Below are positions 1 to 13,122 of a stretch of 64,000 nucleotides of DNA, piece after piece (the stretch's first letter is position 1; each line of letters starts with the position of its first letter). Position numbers and translations under genes: made by a program. The stretch comes from Lucifuga dentata (taxonomy: Eukaryota > Chordata > Actinopteri > Ophidiiformes > Bythitidae). The notes under the pieces are model-generated. The model saw only the letters and a list, made by a program, of their open reading frames with translations, was not told the DNA's origin and did no database searches. The stretch lies in NCBI GenBank assembly GCA_014773175.1, contig VXCM01001540.1:124001-188000 (forward strand). Reading direction: 5' to 3'.

Positions 1-53
1 AGCATGTATGTAATAGTAATACTAGTTTTCATATAATCTCTTTATCTGTCTAG

Positions 54-1602
54 GTAACATATTCTACATGATGGAATACAGGGAGATTTTTCTGACTTTG
101 CTGAGAAAGTATGACAAAACAAGGCAACCGCACTCCTACCTCAAAGACTTGGTGGAGTCGACTCATCTCTTCTTGCGCATGCTAGAGCGCTTCTGCAAAG
201 GTCGCAGAAACTTAATGGTGCAGGTAAGTTCTTCCATCTGTATCCGCTAAAGTTCTTCCTTAAGTAAGTTATTCTAGCATTATCCACTAAAAATGCATTA
301 TCCACTGACTCTGCAGAGGAAGAGAGTGAAGAGAAAAAAGGCTCGAGGTGACAAGAAACCTTCTGTCAGCACTAACCCAGAAGCTCTGGAGGAGACCTGG
401 AAGGTTGTGGAAGAAGAGCTGAGAGCCTCAGGATTTCAGGTCAGTGCTAGAAACAGCCTCAAGGAGGCACTGTGCTAATGTGGGTACCATTATTTAAAAA
501 CAGCAACATAGCTTGGCCACATATTCAAAAATGCCTTCAAACCATGAAAAAAGGGCTCAGCCACTACGCCCCCATGAGAACCTATCTGTTTTTAATCTGC
601 TTGATAGAGAGCCGTGGCCCAAATCAAAGTGACACAGATGTGTGCTGTAGGGGCATGAAGTACATGGCAATGGATTGTTTTGCCTCCTTTGAGGTCTGGA
701 AGAACTACACTGTGATGGAAGAAAGGAACGCACGACCTTTACAACAAACACTTCACATTGGTAGCATTAGAGAATTAATCGACAACATTATTAAGCGGCT
801 TCACATATAAGTTAATAACTCTAAAAAGTGGATTGGGTGTTAAAGTAGCTCTTTCAGAGGTAAGTTCTCAGAGATAGACCGCATAATGTGCTCAATAATG
901 GTGCTTGTATTGTAGTGAATTAATGACTTCACCTACAAATCATGTTTTCTAGTCATATGTAGCAAGATTGAATTCCATCTCTTCCTGTCTGCAGCTGTCA
1001 CAGGCTTTAGCTGAAAGGCTCGTTCCATTCGATGCCGCATCTGAAACTCCTCTGGAGGACCAGCGCACTGAGGCAATGGTGAGGGTGCAGGATGCTTTGC
1101 TAGCCCAATTGGGACCAGAAGCGCTGGGTTTGCTACGAGCAGCCAGGTCAGTAGGACTCAGTCACAATCCCATCACCATCTCAGACTGTTTGTATAAGCC
1201 AAGGCCTTCAGGTGTTAAGGTTTATGTCTTTGTTGTGCGCAGGGAGGTGTGGCCAGAGGGAGATGTGTTTGGTACGGCTGATGTGGAACCTGAAGAAGAA
1301 CTGGAGCTCCTCAAGCAGATCCTCCATGCCAACCTGCCAAGTAGGTTTTGAATGTATGTATTATATGAGGCCCTTAGCATCAATGTGGCCTTAAAAATAT
1401 TTGCTTTCATTTTAATTTTAGGGTCATCTCCCCCTGAGCCAATGGTAGAGGAGGAGGAGGATGCAGAGTTGGAAGAGGAAGAGCTGGATTCTGTCCAACT
1501 TTCTGAGAGAGAGTTCAATTTTCTCGACTTCATCAAGCGGTGAGGGTGACAGTTTAAGAAAGTAGCAGTTGAAGACTCATCTTCTCAAAAACAGCTTTCA
1601 TG

Positions 1603-1633
<31 letters not shown>

Positions 1634-4600
1634 GTGTGTTACAGGTTTGCCAACCCCAGTGTTGTGCATCCATACCTCCTCCTACTGAAATCGTACTCAA
1701 AAAACACACCGCACACAAACCACTGCATCATTCGAATGCTGCACCGCTTAGCATTTGACCTTAAAATGGATGCCCTCCTCTTCCAGCTGTCAGTCTTCTC
1801 CGTCTTCAACAAGATCTTGAGCGACCCTGCTGCAGCTGCTTACAAGGTACAGCTACAATGAAAAACAAAAACTGATTTCTTAAATTTTTTTGAGTTGGAT
1901 TTGGTGGTGAACAAAGGAAAATCTTACCTTCTCTCCTTCACAGGAACTAGTGACCTTTGCCACGTATGTACTGAAACATTTCTTTTCAGTGGCGGCACAA
2001 AACAACAAGGCGTTTGTGGAACTGCTGTTCTGGAAGAATGTAGGCGCTGTACGTGAGATGACTGAAGGCTACAACAAAAACGGGTTGGTTTTTATTTTTG
2101 TTTCTCGTGTGTGTGGCTTCATTATATGTAATGTTATCCTGACCACTGTTACAGACACATATGGCATTCTGACTTATTATATTTTACACAGAACCAGCAT
2201 GTTCATCTTGTTTCAGAGAGTCAAAGAAAAAACCAGCATGGACAGAAGAGGAGGAAGAGGAGTTGCGTCAGCTCTATGAGGAGCACCGTCATTCTGAAGG
2301 TGTACTTTGTTTTTTGTTTGTCATTTTAGTCATCATTAAATATCATTAAAGGACCATACTGGCCATTTTCCATGTTTGAGCCTAATATATTTAGTTTTCA
2401 TATATGTTACGTTACTGACAACCATTTCCCAAAGGATAAGGCCATATTTCAGCTTTCCTGATATTTTTACTAAATCTCTTAATCTTTCAAAATCAAATAT
2501 TCAATCGATACACCTTAAAAATCGAGGTTTCACCTGCTAATAGTTACGCAGCCTTATAAAGTCATGGTTTGGGACTAGATTCCCCAGTGGAGACATTCAT
2601 TCACTCCGACGCTTTTAATAGCATACTAGAATGAACTAAAACCAATGGTTTCTGGAAGGTAGGAAAAACATTTTTAATTCACTTTTTCAGTAGTATGCTT
2701 TGGGAAATGACTGTCAGCAACATTACATGTATGAAATTTGAATATATTAGGCTCAAACATGCAAAATGGCCAGTATGGTCCTTTANCATTACATGTATGA
2801 AATTTGAATATATTAGGCTCAAACATGCAAAATGGCCAGTATGGTCCTTTAAAGGCTACACAATACAATTGCACATAACTGACTGTTGGTTCTTGTGTTT
2901 AGTACCAGACATAGTGGAGCATCTGCTGCCTTTGCTGAGTAACAGCAGCCGAACTCGGCGCCATGTAGTGATGCAGCTGGTTCATATGGGCCTGGTGGAC
3001 AATGCTAAAGAACTGAAGAAACATAAGTATGTCCTCTAGGCAGAGTGATTAATATATTCATCTAAATGTAGCAAAGAAGGCATGCTAGAATGTCAACGAG
3101 CCTGTTGTTTTTCATCTTCTACATAGGAAAGGCACCCGGATTGTTCTTTGGACTGAGCAGCAGGAGCAGGAGCTGCAGATGCTTTTTGAGGAGTTCAGAG
3201 ACTCGGATGGTGCGTGCTGGATACCATGTACATGAAAGGAGAACAGAGCAACGTTTGATTTCACCTCATTCCGTCTTGAGTTTCAGTGCTGACAGTTTCA
3301 TTATTACTAAAGATAAAACTGACTGTATCTCCACAGATGTGCTGGGGAATGTCATGAAGAAGCTTACAGCCAAACGCTCCCGTGCACGCGTGGTGGACAA
3401 GCTGCTCAGCATGGGCCTGGTGTCAGAGAGACGAGAGCTTTATAAGAAGAGGAGTCGCAGCGCTCATGGAAAGAGCTCTGGAAAAGGAATGGTAAGGTTA
3501 CTTTTAGTTGTAGTTTAAGATAATAGAATAGGTTGAGAAACTGAGGATGAATAACTTCATTTCATAAACACTATTTTTGAGTCTCATAATTAAAGCTAGA
3601 CTGAGTTTATCAGAAATTTGAGGAAGACTAGAAGTTACTATAAAGTTAGATTTTAAGAAGTAGAGTTTCTACAAAAATGATCGTTGCTGTTCTTCCACAG
3701 ACTGAAGAAGAGTTCCTAGCCGGACTAACAGAAAGCTTCACAGATGATGCCATGGGCAGAGATGATGAAGAGGAGGAAGCAGAGGAGTCTGAGGAGAGTG
3801 AGGAAGAGGAAGAAGAGCAGGAGAGGGAACAATCACAAAATGGAAGGAGTAGCCAAAGCGCACGATCCACAGTGGAGAGGAGAGCTGATGTGAGCACCAT
3901 GGTGCTTGCTTTACAACAGGAAGGTGAGGGAAAAGTCCGACTGCCCTATGAATCAGGCTTTTAACTGACAGCTTGTTTATGATTGTACTGTAGATAATCG
4001 TACGTTATTTACATCGTTGCCTCTTGTTCCTTAAAACAGGCATGTCCGGGCCCTTGTTGTGGCTCCAGAATTGCATGAACAGAACAGCAGATGACCGCGA
4101 AGAAGATGGTATGTGACAGTCATGACAAGGCATTTGCATCCCCCTATTTTGATCTGTCTTTTACATGTGGTTTTAGTTTTAGAGGAAGCTCTGATATATT
4201 TTATGCATGCCATCTGGTATAGATAGGAAAAGTAAATAGCATGTGTTACTGACATTGCTGTGGTGTGTTCTCCAGGTTTGTCCCAGCCTGTGCCACTTGT
4301 CCCTCTGACGGAGGAGAATGAAGAAGCCATGGACCACAAGAACTTCCAGAAACTTCTATGCCAACTGGGAATGCGAGCACCAGCAAATGAACAGGTGTGT
4401 TTGTGTGTGTTTTCCTTTGTGATAATAACAAATCGGCGGCGACGTCTTGTGGTAAAGGTCCATACTGGTGGTTTTGTGTGTTTGAGCCCAATAAATACAA
4501 CCTCCATACACGTTACATTACTGCGACCTGTTTTCAAAAGCATACTACTGAAGTGGTAAATTTTTGGGGTCATATTTTTGTAAGAAAAATTTGTTCTACA

Positions 4601-5717
4601 TCTTCTATATTTCCCTGATACCAAAAGACCTTTCAAATAATTTTTGCTACTTGGAAATTAGGAGTCCTTTTGGAGGATCCCAGCAAAGATTACTTCATCC
4701 CAGCTTTGGAGTGCCGCTGCAGCTCTCGTTCCCAGAGAGGAGGAGCCTGAAGGGGGCGAGGAGCCAGAGGAACCCAGCAGTCCAACTCAAGAGTCCCAGA
4801 AGAAGCCGCCCTCAGGTGAACAGAGAGCTCAGGCCCTGAGAGCGCTGCTACTCGCTCGCAAGAGGAAACACAACTCAGCACAACACACAGGTACGTGTGG
4901 AACCTCGTCTCAACTGGTACTTAAAACTGCCTTGCTTAGTTTAGCATGAAGTTATACGATGAACCCTGTGTGTTAGCCTTCTTTGGCTAATACAGTAGCA
5001 AGAATGTTTTTATGGACTGTTTACTGTAGTCTTTTGTCGCCGTAAAGTGCTCTGCTGCAGCGTTTTGCACCAGCTGAAGTCTATGTTGTCTTAAACCTGA
5101 TGCTAATCGAGACTTTGATTTGTCCAGATTCCACACTTGCTGAGGAGAGAGACACCACAGCTGAGAGGTGAGGTATCAACTTTTTATTTTTATTCATCAC
5201 TGAAACCAAATCACAGGACAGAAATATCTATATTTTTACTTCTAAATCATATTACTCCTTTTCATAACAGGTGCCAGGAAGAGAACACCTCAAATAAAAG
5301 AAGCAGAATGCTGGAAGATGATGAAGAGAATGGTATTTTACTCTTGCTGTTGGAAATGAAATCAGACATATGACATCTTTTAATGATTATCAGCTGAACA
5401 ATATAAAGAGAAATCCAGTCAGAAATCTCGTAAAACAAAACTTGAAAGAGGATAAGGAAGTCACTTAGAAATCTGTGGCATAGAGCCAGTAACACTGACA
5501 GCTCTGACAGTATGTTTAACCATGACTGAAAGTTTTTAAAGTGAATGTGGAACATTTGTACTCACACAAGACATTTGTGTTTGCAGGGAATGACTCCACC
5601 ATTTCAATGAATGTGGATAAAAACGGTGATGCAGATTCAGATGGAGAGGACATCTCTGCTCCTGTTAAGCGTAGACGAAAGATGGTCTTAATTGATGAAG
5701 AGGAGGATGAGGATTAG
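54..5717 (+). CDS. timeless: TIMELESS, C-terminal part (5'-truncated by window edge)
   Basis: Replication-fork protection protein that pairs with TIPIN, supports S-phase checkpoint signalling and binds PARP1; nuclear. I assembled 18 exons with matching phases: 54-223, 317-439, 995-1146, 1243-1340, 1422-1539, 1645-1846, 1944-2083, 2217-2299, 2903-3026, 3127-3209, 3337-3491, 3701-3923, 4040-4108, 4276-4394, 4662-4890, 5128-5167, 5271-5332, 5587-5717. They encode about 772 residues of a protein usually near 1,200, so the N-terminal third lies off the window. Diagnostic stretches are [69 protein letters not shown] (in the part matching the human PARP1-binding region) and [20 protein letters not shown]. 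Acidic runs (from 3761) and a basic KRRRK motif near the end suit a nuclear protein. Stop is TAG at 5715-5717. The introns carry an inverted-repeat element (2346-2852) and a fragment of the same family (from 4452). Confidence 0.96.
2346..2852. repeat. Inverted-repeat element, copy 1 (timeless intron)
   Basis: The copy starts TTAAAGGACCATACTGGCC and ends with the inverted counterpart (GGCCAGTATGGTCCTTTAA), so the termini are inverted repeats; similarity extends tens of bases inward (GTTTGAGCCTAATATATT). TTAA is present at both ends. A single N at 2786 separates two exact 65-bp copies (2721-2785 and 2787-2851), so the true element is about 66 bases shorter. It lies between timeless exons 2217-2299 and 2903-3026. 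Confidence 0.8.
4452..4570. repeat. Inverted-repeat element fragment (timeless intron)
   Basis: One terminus of the family is present (TAAAGGTCCATACTGGTGG, then TTTGAGCCCAATAAATAC and CATACTACTGAAGTGGTAAA). Similarity is lost near 4570 and there is no opposite end, so this is a truncated copy. Confidence 0.6.
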
Positions 5718-6421
5718 TGCACAGGCCTTAAAGGGAGTCTAGAACTAAAGACAGAAATGACATAAAATTCCATCACTCTACTAGAGGAGGATTGAATGTC
5801 TTGAGGACCTCAGTCCACAAATTAAGAAAATGGACCCTGTCCAAGTAAAGACAAAGATCCTAATACATATTTAGATTTTGTCATCCCCTTGTGTAGCATT
5901 TGATTGCTGCATTGTCTAACTATGTTAAGTAGGTTCTGCCCAACTTTTGTTATTAATTTGTATTTCAAATAACAGCCAGTATGGATATAAGATAAAGCAC
6001 TCTGAGAATGTGTTGCATCATAAGACTTCATTCATATTCCAGTAATCTGAAAAATTGTTGATTGTCACATTGTTTTGTTAAAGTTGTACATCTGTACCTT
6101 TCGGTCATTTCTAATGCTATCTTTAAATTTGAGAGTAAGATTCATGCTCAGTGATTATTAAATAAGTACTGTTGTCAAAATAACAGCTTTTGTATGTTGT
6201 ATTGTTGCACCACACCATTCTAATCACTAGAGGGCCCAAATGTTGATGTCTAGTTTTGTGGAGTACATGAAAACTTGCTTTTGAATACATAGAATATTAA
6301 TTTTGTGTTGAAGAAATACAACTGAATTTTATGTCCAATCTAAACAATTTAGAAACAAAATATGAAACGTATATGGTAATAGGTCTAAAACATTTAATTG
6401 CAAGGTCTATTTCTAAATAAA
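5718..6421 (+). other. timeless: timeless 3'UTR with candidate poly(A) signals
   Basis: Sequence after the timeless stop codon has no coding potential. ATTAAA occurs at 6157-6162 and AATAAA at 6416-6421; either could set the 3' end. The true cleavage site cannot be fixed from sequence alone. Confidence 0.5.
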
Positions 6422-7470
6422 CCTTTTATTACTATTCTGTTGTGCATGAAGACAGGGACAACATAAACCAAATCTGATGGATTTTGACATCTCACACATT
6501 AAAGTTTTTCTTTTTAATGTGTTAATGTCTTTTGATTACAACAGAGACAGATCCTAATGTATCTGGAGTTCCCCTCTTTCAGCTCTGTTGGAGGTGGTCT
6601 CTTGTCTTCACATCTGGACCATGTTAGTGACTTCCTGTCACAGCATCTGGTCTGCCCCCCCATTCCACATCCAGACCTGAGCATCTACAGACATTGCATG
6701 TGTGCACACTGTGGGTGGATGTAGTTCAGTGGCTATAGGAAGTCATTTCCTTTTCTTAGAAAAATGCAAATGTCTTACACAAATTAACTTCAAGCAGACT
6801 TTGACACCAACGCCCAAAGATTGGATGATACTCTTGAATAATTTCCATGAAAGTTGGTGACTGATTTATTACAAACCTCAATAAATGTTGTGCAAACATT
6901 CAAACAATGGAATTAGGTTCAAAGTTAGGTTGAAATGGTAGAATTTAAGTAATTGCTTATTAGTGTGGCTTATCTGTGATTCATTAACTCCTGGATCCTG
7001 CAGAAAGGCTATGCAATGATTCTTCTGTCACTGCTGTAGGTTACCCTGGAGCAATAACCTAACGCTTATGTAAATGACTAAGGAAATTTACCTGTCTGCT
7101 CAGTGTGTGGGTGGGCGGGGATGCTCAAACGGATTTGTTTGTTGCATAATTTCTTCTTCCCAGAATGCCCTTGGCTTGGATTTCAACATCATGTCACTTC
7201 CTCATAAGCTTCATAATATCTACACCCAAATGGAAAGAAGGAGAACAAAAGGAATAAACAGAAGACACACAAAGTGTACGCCTTCTCCTTCGCCCTCATC
7301 CAAACACTGCTCACTGGCACATGGAGCTCATTACAGCGATGTTTTTACACTAGATGGCTGAATAATAGCACCCAAAGAGTATAGAGCCTGCAGTGTGCCA
7401 CTGGAATGTATTATAATTAGTGAATTAGTTGAAGCATGCAAGTCAAACATTAAAAATCACTGGTCTGGTC
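6422..7470. other. Intergenic, no gene seen
   Basis: About 1 kb between the timeless 3' end and the first repeat copy upstream of tmem198. The open frames here lack splice context and resemble no family I recognise. I see nothing else in it. Confidence 0.5.
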
Positions 7471-7472
7471 CT

Positions 7473-9015
7473 TTAAAGGACCATACTACTTTGCATGTTT
7501 GAGCCTAATATATTCAATTTTCATACACATAACGTGACTGACAATCATTTCCCAAAGCATACTACTGGAACAGGGATTTAAAAAAAAATTTCTTATCTCC
7601 AGACCGCCATTGATTTCAGTTCATTCTGGTACGCTATTAAAATCAACTTGTTGATACTTGAAACCTTCTTGGGAAAGGTAATCCATCATCACAAACAACA
7701 CGTATGTAGCACACTAGAACCTGTTTACTGTATATATTTATGTATAATAACAAGTAGTGAGAGGTAACTACATATTTTGGACCAGGATCAGACAGACACT
7801 AGACTCGGAGGCAAGGAGGGTCCAATTTACAATATAAAATAATCTCACCGGAGACTGAAAATATATTAAACAGGTACCATGTATTTCAGGTAATATTGAA
7901 AAGTAAAATAAATAAAAATGATCACAAATTAAGTAATAAAAGATTATATAATTAATAGAAATAATTTGTTTCTTCTGGCCTGTTTTAGATTATGGGTGCA
8001 CCTGAAGCTTCTGTAATCTAGCTCTGAATTTGGATTCAACTCAATAAATATAAAATAAGAAAAATATATCAATATCAATGTACACTCTATATCTATATAT
8101 CTGTATATCTTATAATTAAAATCAATTACTTACAGCTGATTTATCTGACATCAACCACAAAATCTTCAGTTACTGCAGTTTTTATTCAGTCTTTCTTCCA
8201 ACACAAGTAATGTAAGTAACATAATTTTAGCATTTAAGCACAATAAAAAGCACAGACTGAATGTATGTCTCCACCGGGGAATATAGTCCCAAAAGAAGAC
8301 CTGTGTTGATCAAAAAATTAAAACAACTGTGACTTCAAAAGGCTGCATAACTATTAGCAGGTGAAACATCGATTTCTAAGGTGGGTGTTTTGCTTGAATA
8401 TTTGATTTTGAAAGATTAAGAGATTTTTGCAAAATATCAGGAAAGCTGAAATACAGTTTTATTCTTTGGGAAATTGTCATTAACTTAATGAAAATTGAAT
8501 ATTAGGCTCAAACGTGTAGTGCATTGTGTTAATAACTGACACATTGGGCTCTTTCCAACTTTATTGCTGGTCAGAAGAAATAACGCAGGCCTCAGCTCTA
8601 GCAGACACAAAATATGCTAAAAGAAAAGTAACGCCAGACTTAGCAAATCAAATCATACAGGTAAAATAAATTGTAAAACACTTAAAACATATCATAATAT
8701 AATGACGGAAAACACCATAAACTTCATTAACTTAAAAAAATAAAGAAATTCAAACATTAAGATACAATAAATAATAATTTAACAAAACACATGATGGTCA
8801 TGGCCAGAAAAGAGGAAGGACAAGGGGGTGCATACCCAAACAGCAGGGGCACCCATGACTATTCAGCCTCCCTGGCCCATGCACCCCAAAGTGTAACAAT
8901 AGTAAAAGTACCAATGTAAAGAAAAGGAACATGAATAAACATAACTACAGCAGTGGAGATCAACCTAAACTTATTGCTCTGCTACACATGCAAAATGGTC
9001 GCTATGGTCCTTTAA
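7473..9015. repeat. Inverted-repeat element, copy 2, interrupted by a solo LTR
   Basis: The left end is TTAAAGGACCATAC at 7473 and the right end ATGGTCCTTTAA at 9015. The body matches copy 3 near both ends. The right terminus is split: GGCTCAAAC (to 8513) resumes as ATGCAAAATGG at 8988, with the LTR-like segment 8515-8986 between. At the left edge the palindrome GGTCCTTTAAAGGACC (about 7468-7483) suggests it abuts the end of another copy. Confidence 0.7.
8515..8986 (-). mobile_element. Solo LTR (about 472 bp), minus orientation
   Basis: Read on the minus strand the insert begins TGTAG and ends CTACA, the TG...CA inverted ends typical of LTRs. AATAAA (plus 8560-8565) lies about 45 bases before its 3' end. 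It sits exactly between the two halves of a terminus of the surrounding repeat. There are no internal genes, so this looks like the single LTR left after recombination. No clean target-site duplication is visible, and the retroelement family is not identified. Confidence 0.55.
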
Positions 9016-9089
9016 AACCCAGGGGACACTTCAGCGGCACATGTACCACAGTTTGAGAACCACTGGTGTATCGCACACTGTAAGGTTAA

Positions 9090-9630
9090 TTTTTCTTTGT
9101 TCGGTGTTAGCATAGCTGCGAGCGTCTCCTCTGTTTAATAATGTCCAACTGTAGTTTGAGCCGGTTTATTAGAGGAGGAGGTCCTCTGTCCTCCTCAGCG
9201 GATGTACTGACAACACTGGATGGAGAATGAGGGGTTTGCCTCAGAGGGGGAGGAGGAGGAGGAGGAGGAGGAGGGAAACTTTTCCTCTTTTGTTTTTTAA
9301 CTGCCAGCTCTAATTCATTTGAGGAGGGGAAGCGTGTGAATGAGGAGAATCCGTTAAGATTAGCAGGACTCCGGAGTCCCACACGGGAACGTCAGCATTA
9401 GGTTAACGACAAAGTAAGAAGCTGCACCGCCTCACCGCTGTGCGGGGAGTTTGAAGAAGAAGGAAAGAAACGATGACGTTCTGCAGCCTTGGAGTTTAGA
9501 AATAGCCTAGGGTGAAGTGAGAAGAAACCAGTTTCTCCTGGTCGCCTCCCGCCGCTCTGTTTGTGAATGGTAGTGTTTTTCCTGTTTGACAGGAGAAGTT
9601 AACGTTAGCACCGAAAACGCAGCACCAACG
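9090..9630 (+). promoter_or_regulatory. tmem198: tmem198 promoter and non-coding exon 1
   Basis: The stretch is richer in G+C and CpG than its surroundings. It contains a GGA-repeat tract (9250-9274) and ends in a strong splice donor (CACCAACG then GTAAGTTTTT at 9631). The next plausible acceptor in a coding context is at 20219, just upstream of the tmem198 ATG. I therefore infer a non-coding first exon ending at 9630 and a promoter just before it. A GTTAACGTTAGC word lies at about 9598-9609. The transcription start is not determined. Confidence 0.5.
9250..9274 (+). repeat. GGA trinucleotide tract
   Basis: Consecutive AGG/GGA units in the tmem198 5' region. On the other strand they create a proline run in a spurious open frame. 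Confidence 0.8.
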
Positions 9631-10538
9631 GTAAGTTTTTAACCTTTATTTAAGCAAAAAAAAAAAAAGTTAGTGTCTGCGTCGGTAGTCCACTGTTTCT
9701 CTCTAAACACGCTTCTTGTTTGTTTTCAGCGCTGTTAGACTCAGCTTAATGGAAACAATAGACGCATATTTTGCAAATGATTAGTTATTGGAGCCAGATC
9801 GTAATCCAGATCAGAGCCAAAGTGAACAGCTGGTCCTGTTTGTAATAACACGTAGCTGCAGGCTGATCTCATAAGATCTCCTGCTAAGAGCTGCACATAT
9901 GCGGGTCATACAAAGTCATAAAAAGAGAATGAAGCACACATAACCTCTGTTTTTCTGCTTCAGAGACTAAATCTAAGTTAGTTGTGCTTGTAGGAAACAT
10001 GGTAAGTGCAGGGGCGTCAGCAGAGAATTCAGAATGGGGTGGCTAATGAGTTTGAGTGGGTGGCACCAGCACCAAATGTATGTGGTGGAGTTTCAGTGTT
10101 TTTTAATGTTAGCAAACTAGCCTAGTAACTATATATGTCACAGCATTTCAGACATTAACGCTATTATCAAGCATGTTTGGTAATCACTGAGTTTATTGTC
10201 TTAATCTCAGTAGAGACAAATAATCGGAATATGGCATACATGTAAACATACTGACTGATTGGTTTAATGCAAAATGTGTCCATATAGTGTAAAAATCTAT
10301 AGGGAAAAGTTAGCTCATGCTTGTTTTTTTTTTTTTTTAAGAAACTATAGCCTATAGAATGATAATTTTCCAATTTCTCCATGACTCATGGCGTGCAAAA
10401 GCCTTGACCTTGTGGTTCTACTGTGTGATCCAGGCGGTGGGAGTGCCTCTTGGGATTTTGGGCAGTGTGATGACAGCCTACAGGTCCTGTCTTTACTGAA
10501 AGAGTGGAGTCTGTAGTTACATCCCCTCAGCGCATCCA

Positions 10539-10556
10539 CCCCCCCCCCCCCNCCCC
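10539..10556. repeat. Poly(C) tract with single N
   Basis: A C homopolymer containing an N at 10552, consistent with a sequencing or assembly break in a homopolymer. Confidence 0.8.
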
Positions 10557-10690
10557 GTCTACTTGACCTACTCTGTCAGCCGGCACCAGATGGTTTTACC
10601 CCTTTGAAAATGCAGGGAGAGGAAGCCCATCCCTGCTTTGGAGAGAAGAGAAGGCAGGAAAAGAGGCATAAAAGCCAGGAGTTAGAGGGA

Positions 10691-10718
10691 GGGAGAGGGG
10701 GAGAGAGAGAGAGAGAGA
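10691..10718. repeat. GA dinucleotide microsatellite
   Basis: A run of GA units with minor G-rich interruptions. Confidence 0.8.
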
Positions 10719-11002
10719 TGCATTGCATTGCATGTGCTGCTTTTCATTTTGCCTTTTAATTACAATATATGCAACCTGTTTTTGTGTTGTGGCCCACTGG
10801 CATGTTGTAAAAAATGCTTACACCGTGCTCCCTCATCTCTGAATTCTGAACAAACAATACCACAGTTAAAAATCTTACTGTCATACTGTCAAACTTTGCT
10901 GAAAATCCTCAAGAATCGGGAGAGTCTTCGTGGAAATGGTGTACACATAAGGGTAGTAGACCCTCGTAGCAATGTATGAATTCCCACTTCATAAGGTTTA
11001 GT

Positions 11003-11525
11003 TTAAAGGACCATACCAGCAATTGTGATGTTTGAGCCCAATCTATACAGTCCACTACTGACAACCATTTCTCCAAATATACTGTAGCAGTAAATTTTAG
11101 AAATTTTTTCCCTGCCTTCCAGACTGCCATTGTTTTCAGTTTTAAATCAACTTGTAGAGACTTGAAACACGCTTGGGATACGTAATCCTTCACAGCGAAT
11201 GCTGTGTCTGTTAGTTTTTTGTTTTTTGTTTTGTCTAAGTAACTTCATTTAACTGATCTGGAGCTGCATGGAAGACAATGTCTCTAGTCCCAGGAGAAGT
11301 TGGCTTTTACTGAGAAATTAAAATGATCATCCCTTCATTAGAAGAAGTGAATCTTTACAAGTGTTTGAAGGTGAAACATTGAGTTTTAAGGTTGGTGTAT
11401 CACCTAAACATTTGATTTTGAAGGATTAGAGGATTTGAAAAAATAACAGGAAAACTAAAATACGGTTTTATGTTTTGGAAATTGGTTGTCAGTAATGTAA
11501 TATGTATTTGGGTATGGTTCTTTAA
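11003..11525. repeat. Inverted-repeat element, copy 3
   Basis: The left end is TTAAAGGACCATACC at 11003. The right end is a shortened terminus, GGTATGGTTCTTTAA, to 11525. Internal landmarks are TCAACTTGTAGAGACTTGAA, TGATCTGGAGCTGCATGGA and TATCACCTAAACATTTGATT. Part of the right terminus (the GGCTCAAAC segment) is deleted. It lies within tmem198 intron 1. Confidence 0.75.
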
Positions 11526-13122
11526 GTCCAGGCAGTCACTCATCTAGGTTCTACTTTCTTTAAAAACACTAGTGACATTGGGTCATAGTGAAAGGAGGTT
11601 TCAACTAATCAAAGTATTAACTGGCTTCTCTTTTATCTCTGCTTTCCCAACCACCCCTCAGACAGCAGCAGTGGTTAACTCCATTTTTGCAGTATGAGAT
11701 GCTAAATCAAGCTTAGTAATGGCACTTATCAGCTTTTCTAACAACTCTTGGGACAAAATGTTCAATCACTGTTGCCATCAACAGTGGCTGCCTACTCTAG
11801 CTGTAAAATTAGACAAAAGATGAAGACATAAGCCATATAAGACATAAAAAGATGAACTTCATATCATTTTGTGGTTACTAAAATACACAATTTAAGTTAG
11901 CATTACATACTTTTTTTATGAGAAAATATCAGCTTCTCCACTGTTGTTAGTTGCTATATTAAGACTTATTATCTATTAATCGATAATAAAGCCATCATGG
12001 TAAAATTTCATAAGTTGAATAATGACACTTTAGGTCAATTCTGGTATTACTTTGAAAGTGAAAACAAAACACAAAGCAATTTAAATAATGCCATATGCTT
12101 CAATGTTACATGATGAAAAAGACTTTTGGGGTAGCAAAAGGTTTTGGATTTTTTTCATGCCTAGAACCTTTTCAAAGGAACCTACCAGATGTGGTGGGTA
12201 GCATCACTTTGACTGATAAATGCAGTTGGTGAACTATCTTTTTATGATTTGTTGGAGTTAGCCTAGCTGACAAAGATCTGATATGGCTTAAGAACAACCC
12301 GAGGTTTCCTCAGTGCAATGTTTTCCAACCTTGAGGTTTATATTTATACTGTATCTTTCTTAAACCCATTTGGTGAGAGAAAGTGGTTATGGACAAGGTT
12401 GGGTTTGGGTTAGAAAACCGTATTGTCACACGGGAACCACGTAAACCAGTGGTTTAGAAATGTCCATCCATAGCCTACTTATAGCTCTTTAAATATTGGT
12501 TGAAGTTTTCCTCCCTGTAGCAGCAGAGGGTTGTTGAAGTCTCAGAAAATGAAGGACATATGATATTTTAGGCTCGTGGGAGCGCTGTAGGAGGTACAAT
12601 TATTGTACTCTGGTATTTGACAAAGAGGGTTAAATACTGCTGTGAGCTGCTAGAAATGACAGAGCTGAATGGAAGTGCCAAAGATACATCTAGGGACCAC
12701 ATGACAGTCTATACCACCATGGTGCTCTGGCTCCATGTGTCCAACTGTGACAAATCTATGAATTGGCACAACTCAGCTCTTAACCTCTTTGATTTTATCA
12801 TATACTTTGACAGGGTTTTGTGAGAAGCATTTGTATTGTATTGTGCATAGGGTTGTCCCACCTTGCAGAGAGTTGTATTAGAGAGTTTTAGATGTCTCAA
12901 CAGTTTCTCTGGTTGCTGCTGTGAGTGGAGCAGCTGATGACCAGAAAGACTCTGACGCATGGAGAGAGTCAGCTAACTGAAGAGAACAGACCTGGAATGA
13001 ACAGCATGTCCTGTAAATAATGCTATTCACTGACTGAGATTGAATAGCCTGCTTAGTGTCCTTTAAGGTTCTGATTCTATGTCCTTGAAGTTGAACAATG
13101 TGTTGAAAGCTAGCGATCATTT

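Noticed and set aside
2695..3039. Open frame that repeats a 21-residue block around an X
   Set aside because: The repeat is the duplicated 65-bp assembly overlap within a transposon copy; only its 3' part is timeless exon 2903-3026.
9107..9382. Minus-strand frame with a ten-proline run
   Set aside because: It is produced by the GGA tract in the tmem198 5' region and lies antisense to the inferred exon 1.
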